Below are positions 58,640-64,000 of a DNA stretch of 64,000 nucleotides, piece after piece (position 1 is the stretch's first letter; each line of letters opens with the position of its first letter). Both the position numbers and the translations under genes were made by a program. The notes under the pieces are model-generated. The model made no database searches and was not told the origin of the DNA. It was given only the letters and a program-made list of their open reading frames with translations. The stretch comes from Henckelia pumila. Lineage: Eukaryota; Streptophyta; Magnoliopsida; Lamiales; Gesneriaceae. The DNA is taken from positions 141,305,402-141,369,401 of the forward strand of contig NC_133122.1 of assembly GCF_033568475.1 (NCBI RefSeq), in the 5' to 3' direction.

Positions 58640-60098
58640 CTTTATTTAATTATTTGATCGATCTTAATGTTATTTTAAGTTTTGAACTTTTACGATTTCA
58701 GTTTGCAACTCCTGTATTTTTTTAATCTTATTTTTAAGTTTTGATCGATCTTTAACGTTGTTTTAAGTTTTGGAAGTTTTGATTATTTTCTTTACGACTT
58801 TTTTTTTAAAACTCCTCGTGATCTTAATCGGAATATGAAAAACAGCGTCCTTGATACTATAAACATGATAAATTATGGAAGAAATTAGAAATGCGAGATT
58901 TTTGGTGATTAATTCGCATAATAATCAAGAAATATAAGACTAAATTTAATGTATAACACACAATATATTGTAGTATTAAGTGAGATTTTAACATCTATAC
59001 TATCTATATATACTATTCTATAATTAATTACTATTTTATAAAGGTTGAGTGTCTTCTAATAACTGTTTTTTGGTGTATCATGATACATAAAATATCATAT
59101 ATTATATCACATACTCAACTGTGTGTGTTTTAGCACTAAAATTAATTTAAAATTTTATTTTACCATTCGATGGTTGAAAATCGATAGCTATTATTAAGAT
59201 TATATCTTGAGAAACATATTGCCGATAATTTAAGTGTGTTGAACCCATACATGGGTCTGAAAAGCGTTGACTTGAGCATCCGGATATTTTCGCTAGAAAA
59301 CCTCAGCATCTTTGGCATTCCGTTCATGACGCAGTTGACGATCTACTATTTTTCTTGGCTTCACATAAATGACGTCTGCAATCTTGAACCAGAGACTTAT
59401 GCATCCCTCAACTTTACTTGCTTCAAATTAAATGACGTTATTTTGGCTACGTCACACTCATAATTTACTTCGGAATGCACTCTTAATTTCTAACATTTTC
59501 AATTAAAAGGAACCAATATTTTATAACTAAAGGAGGTATATAAATTTTAATTTTATCAAGATTTTAAAGGAAAAATTGGCAAAGGAGATTATTTTTTGCA
59601 CTATTTCACTAACAACATCTCCAACTTTCCTCTATAATAGAGGATTTATCCAAAATAGAAGAGGGAACATGCCTTCAATACATTTTGGAGCTTGTTACAT
59701 TGATCCACCAAATAACACTAAACCTCCATATTTGAAGTATCGCTGTAGCTATACAGAACCAAATTAGAGGACAAAATTTTGGAAAATGTTTTCCTCGAAA
59801 TTCTTTTATAAATATTTTTATTGTTTGGTCCGTTTCATATTGTTTTTATTTAAAATTTTAAATTAATTTTAGTGCTAAATTTGTTCATCTCTTTTCAATT
59901 CATTTGAAGTGTTTTACTTTTTTTCATTTAAATGTATACTATTTACAATAAACAGCAAATGGAAATAATGAACAAGGTGCTGACCAAAAAAATACATAAC
60001 ACAGTTTATTACAAATACTTGTTTTCGACTTAATTTAACTTGATAATATATTTGGAATGAAAAAAATATAAAAATTTAGTATTTGATAACATTTAGAG
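58640..60098. other. AT-rich spacer, no gene seen
   Basis: Short frames (59236-59463, 59576-59767) look random. The end holds one copy of TSD TAGAG (60094-60098). Confidence 0.5.
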
Positions 60099-61718
60099 TG
60101 TCACGCCCCGAAACCGGGCCTCGTTGACATCGGCGTTGTTTAACAATTTAACATTAAAACAACAAGCCTCATAGTACAAGTCTTGCCAAAAACCAGTCTA
60201 TTTCATAAACCATAACTTTTTTTACAGAGAAAAAACACAAGTGCAACAATACGAAAGCGAAACTAAAATTTAAAGTAAAAATATTTCTTCAACTTGAACT
60301 GATCCATCCTCACCAACCTCAGAACTTATTCTGTTCTTCGTCATCTAACTCATCTTTATTCTTATCTGGGGAGCAAAGTAAGGGAGTGAGTGTTTTGGGA
60401 AACACTCAGCAAGTGGGGGTCGATCGAGCACGATAAACACCAAAATATATTTAAATGTACTCATGTATATTTCATAATCTCGAAACAAAATAAGCATGCT
60501 GAATTCGAACAAATACGAAGCATATATTGCACTGTTAATTATCTCATTTTTCGTGGTTCTACTGATCAGTCCCCTATATGTTACTCCTCTAAGGGGCGAG
60601 GCCAAAGGAACGGTTATTATAACCCACCGCATCAGGGCCATATCAAATCAAATCAAATCATCGAAAATTCCTTAACCATTTCTAAATCGACTCTTAACAG
60701 TGCATCTCAAATATTTTCAATTAATTCTAACATGCTTCAAATAATATCACGAATAGCCAACAAATAATATATATCAAAGTGAAACGAATATTATCATGCC
60801 GATCGAATTTTCAAAAGTATAAGTATTTATGTTATAAAACTTAACTCACACGCAAAAATAAATATAAGTGTAGAAACTTATATCACACAAAATAAAGGTA
60901 GAAGCCCACTTACACGAAAAATCTTGTTGAATCGATAACTGATATAAAATTTTTCTAAAAGCTTCATCTACTCTTTGCCAAGCCCAACTCTTTGATGCCA
61001 CAAGAACTTAACTCTTAGAAAAAATATGCATGTCTTCCATATAATTTATCTCTCTTTCTTTTTATGAATATTATGGATTGAAATGAGAATGTGACTAGTG
61101 TAGTATATTTATACTAAAATTTCAAGCAACTCAAAGGGTCACATTAAATGTAAGGAATTGAATTTGGTTTAGTGGGTAGTAAATTGAGAGGGGAAACATG
61201 GGTTAGTGGGTAGGAATTTGATAAGTCATGGTGGTTTATGACAAATAGTAAGTATGGTATAATGGTTAATTTAAAGACTAGTCAATAATTTTTAACATGA
61301 CAAATAAATTATCTATATTGACAATTTGGACACAAAAATGGATTTTATGAACTTTATAATGGATAAAGATATATATTTGAACGTGTGTTTTCATGGTTGA
61401 CAATTTTAAAAAACAATCAATTGAGGCATTAAGCCTAATTAATAAAATAATTAGATATAATGTCACTCTTAAAATTTTAAACATTAATAATTCCACCTCA
61501 ACATGACAATTAAGATAAATCATTATTTTGAAAATAATACTAGTCAATAAAAATAATAAGTTTTCTTTACATGTAAAATAATAAGTATAATATGAGAACC
61601 GAGATTTAGCCAAAACAATTGAAATTAGAAATCTTAGTTTTTATTTCACTAGTAGGTACAAAAATATATTTAAATATATTTTCTTTATTATACCATGAAT
61701 TTGGTTACGGGTATCACA
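60099..61718 (-). mobile_element. Solo LTR (family D), TSD TAGAG
   Basis: Starts TGTCACGCCCCGAAACC and ends TTACGGGTATCACA, with exact TSD TAGAG (60094-60098 and 61719-61723). It is homologous to 680-2347 in its first ~700 bp; the rest is diverged. A hairpin TGAGTGTTT / AAACACTCA at 60387-60408 is the same as in 680-2347. Oriented minus (TGTGATACCCG...GGGGCGTGACA). Confidence 0.9.
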
Positions 61719-63407
61719 TAGAGGATATTAGTTGGAATTTTTTTTGTTTTGAAAATAAAGATGATTATTTGAACGATAGGGAATGAAAAATATAAGAGAT
61801 GAGTTGATGATATATAGTTGGAGATGATTAATTTAACCTAACATGACATGCAATATTATTGGATGATTAATTTAACCTAACATACACGGAACCCAAAAGG
61901 CTCCATTTATTGTAGTTTGTCTATTCAACAATAATAGCGCAAAGCCATATAGTTGGTAGGCGGGGTCCTAGCTCTTTTACAAACAAATAACACTTGGGAG
62001 AATAAAATGCAAAAATCAAACAAAAAACGACGTTTCTTGTTTTTAAGAATTATATATACATACCCTTTTTTATATTTTTAAAGAAGAAATAATTGTTTAC
62101 GTATTTGTCATTTGTGTATCCAAAATGCCAAGACCGACCAATATTTTACTAATTTAACATATTGCGTACTTGCCAATTAAAATGATATTTAGGCCGGTTC
62201 TACTTGAAAAAGAATTCATTTGGATGGGAATTTATATGGACAAGGACGTGAAAAGGAAAGGGGGAAAAAAAAGACAATTTGCATAATAGAAGTAATTCTT
62301 GACACGAAAGATAAATTATTTATCCGCAAGTGCAAAACTTGGCTTTGTTAGCTGAAATTCAATTTTGACAACTCATGTTTCCTTTTTTTTTTTTTGAGGG
62401 CTCCAGCTATAATTTTATCGATTGTAATATGTATATCTTAATTTAATTTTTAATAAAAAATTTATTTTATTTGTAAATTAATTTAGTAAAGTAATTAATT
62501 AAAAATACTCTCAAATCATGTTTTTTTTTATTTTCTCTCAAACTTATCTCAACAATATATCATAACTTATTATTATTGGTTTTTTTTAAACTAATTAACT
62601 TATTATTACTGTTCTTCATATATATCTACTTTATAAAAATTTTATATTACTAAATTTTTTTATTTTAATAAAAACTTTTGAATATTTAATTTATGATATC
62701 AATCTTGAAAATATATAAAAACATAATATATGTTTTTTAAAAAATATTTTATGTATGCGTGTAAAAAATGTTTAGTGTGTAAAAAATGTTTAGTTTATTC
62801 GAAAGTATTAATAAGTTAAACGTGTAAATCATGGGATTCACGATTGGTTATATTCTTAAAATTTGGAAATAAGGGTTGCGTTTCTCCTAATTTTTATTAT
62901 CACTAAAATCGCAGATACGGTAAGTTCAGAAAATAAAAAACAAAAAAAAAAAAAAAACTTGTTCATTTTTTTCTTTTGGCCTACAAACTTTTAATTTTCG
63001 TTATTTTGGTCCAGCGGATGACGTGACACGAAAAAATGTAAACGTGTCACCGAAAAATGCTTTGTGACAGGAAAATGATGACATGTTAATCTGTCAAATC
63101 ATGCATTAAACCAAAACAAATGAAAATTTAAATTTAGTGTATCAAAACAAACTTAAAAAGTTAATGGAACAAAATCAAAAAATTGATAAGTTAATTGACA
63201 AAAAAACAATATTTCCAAAAAAAAAATGTATAAATAAATCCATATAAACTACAAATATTCCATTTTATTTCGTAGCCTGGAAATTAAAAATAAATGCAAA
63301 AATTATAGTTAAGTATGATTAATTACAAGAGATGGAGAAATTACAGAACAATCCAAAAATTAATGAAAATTCGATGAGGTTCCAATGTGGTAGCTAATTA
63401 GCTAAGC
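61719..63407. other. AT-rich spacer, no gene seen
   Basis: Holds a direct repeat around GATGATTAATTTAACCTAAC (about 61825 and 61862), poly-A/T tracts, and the 3' flank of the small CxxC gene. Nothing coding was supported. Confidence 0.5.
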
Positions 63408-63614
63408 TTAATAATCGTATAAAACCAAGCGCTTGGAACAGAGAGTACAAGAGTACTTGCGTTTGAATCTGAAGCAAATCGGGATCAGAAAGCATAGGCG
63501 GAATTGGCTTCCGACGTCGATGGCATGCACCTTTCCGCCGCAGTATGGGCACGATCCCGCCGCCTGCTGCCGCCCCACCTCCGTCTCCTCCTCGTCGCAG
63601 CCAAGAAAACACAT
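63408..63614 (-). CDS. Small two-knuckle CxxC protein (68 aa), close paralogue
   Basis: Starts MCFLGCDEEETEVGRQQAAG and ends CTLCSKRLVLYDY. Over the whole length it differs from the gene at 16067-16270 by only about seven residues plus one inserted Ile (FLIPICF against FLPICF). The two CxxC pairs are kept. The sequence match at DNA level includes the 3' side (ACCAAGCGCTTGGAACAGAG) but ends just upstream of the ATG, where the promoters differ. Overlapping frames on both strands (63394-63612, 63433-63666, 63485-63709) are shadows. Role unknown; a zinc-binding fold is inferred. Confidence 0.8.
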   Translation of the reverse strand: MCFLGCDEEETEVGRQQAAGSCPYCGGKVHAIDVGSQFRLCFLIPICFRFKRKYSCTLCSKRLVLYDY

Positions 63615-64000
63615 GCTATATATTTTGAGAGGTTTCGATTTTGGTGTTTGGATAAGGATATTATAATATATATATATATATAAAAAGGAGGAAGCTGAGG
63701 AAAAACCAAATTATGCGCCTTTATGGGCTTATTTTAGTGGGGGCTGTGGCTAACGTGCGCGTGAGGTGCTGCTTAAATAAACGAAGGGCAACATGTGACC
63801 GTCCATGTCATCACTGTCTCCCACGGGGGCCCCTTTTCCCGTCGTCTTCGGTGACAAATTGGTGTATATGTTACACCAATCGTTGATTGACACGTATGAG
63901 AATTTACATATTTAAAAAACTGTCACCCCAATTGAAACGTAACAAGTAAAATTAATTATCAATATAACAGGAAATATTACAGGAAATGTCACAGATGAAT
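63615..64000. other. Upstream region of the small CxxC gene
   Basis: Contains a (TA)n run near 63665-63682 about 50 bases upstream of the ATG on the minus strand, which could hold the TATA box. No other gene was seen up to the window end. Confidence 0.45.

Noticed and set aside
59236-59767. Two short plus-strand frames
   Set aside because: No recognisable motif, no paralogue in the window, AT-rich spacer context.

Overview
This is nuclear plant DNA, most likely from a dicot. Genes with GT-AG introns sit in long AT-rich spacers, and most of the sequence is nested transposable elements: SIRE-like Copia, chromovirus-like Gypsy, many solo LTRs, Mutator, hAT, Helitron-like and Tourist-type MITE. 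No bacterial, organellar or CRISPR features were seen. I could not fix the species; a eudicot is inferred from gene and element content only.

Host genes. One complete gene is a 14-exon nucleobase-ascorbate transporter (7630-10969, 531 codons by my splicing). Three short minus-strand genes (11452-11670, 16067-16270, 63408-63614) encode the same small protein with two CxxC knuckles. A pectinesterase gene (53005-56114) and a pectinesterase-inhibitor gene (56677-58639) lie side by side, and both are broken: each has frameshifts and its own LTR insertion.

Elements, left to right: end of an LTR (1-435); solo LTR (680-2347); a Mutator-like element (2452-5393) carrying a second one (2516-3218); tandem repeats before the transporter (7158-7598); a four-level nest (18517-43203); a GC-rich non-autonomous element flanked by TA repeats, with another inside it (43588-44740); a Tourist MITE (44937-45134); a tail-to-head pair of Helitron-ended AT-rich units (47712-52310); a gag-pol-less LTR element inside the pectinesterase (53601-55581); and solo LTRs at 57251-58628 and 60099-61718.

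The nest is ordered by target-site duplications (TSDs). A hAT element (8-bp TSD GTATGAGT) was hit by a SIRE-type Copia (TSD ATAAC) and separately by an LTR now reduced to a solo LTR (TSD GTGAG). The Copia reverse-transcriptase gene was then hit by a Gypsy LTR now solo (TSD GTAAT), which in turn received a full-length chromovirus-like Gypsy (TSD TCCCG).

Three patterns look most worth following. First, a hairpin-forming motif recurs about 13 times along the Copia element in LTR, coding and non-coding parts, in more than one reading frame. Second, each of three related Gypsy LTR families has an array of about 17-bp inverted repeats just upstream of its TATA box, and the palindrome differs between families while both arms change together. 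Third, a short hairpin is kept in the downstream part of several otherwise different LTR families. All coordinates come from reading the sequence by eye; no database search was run.
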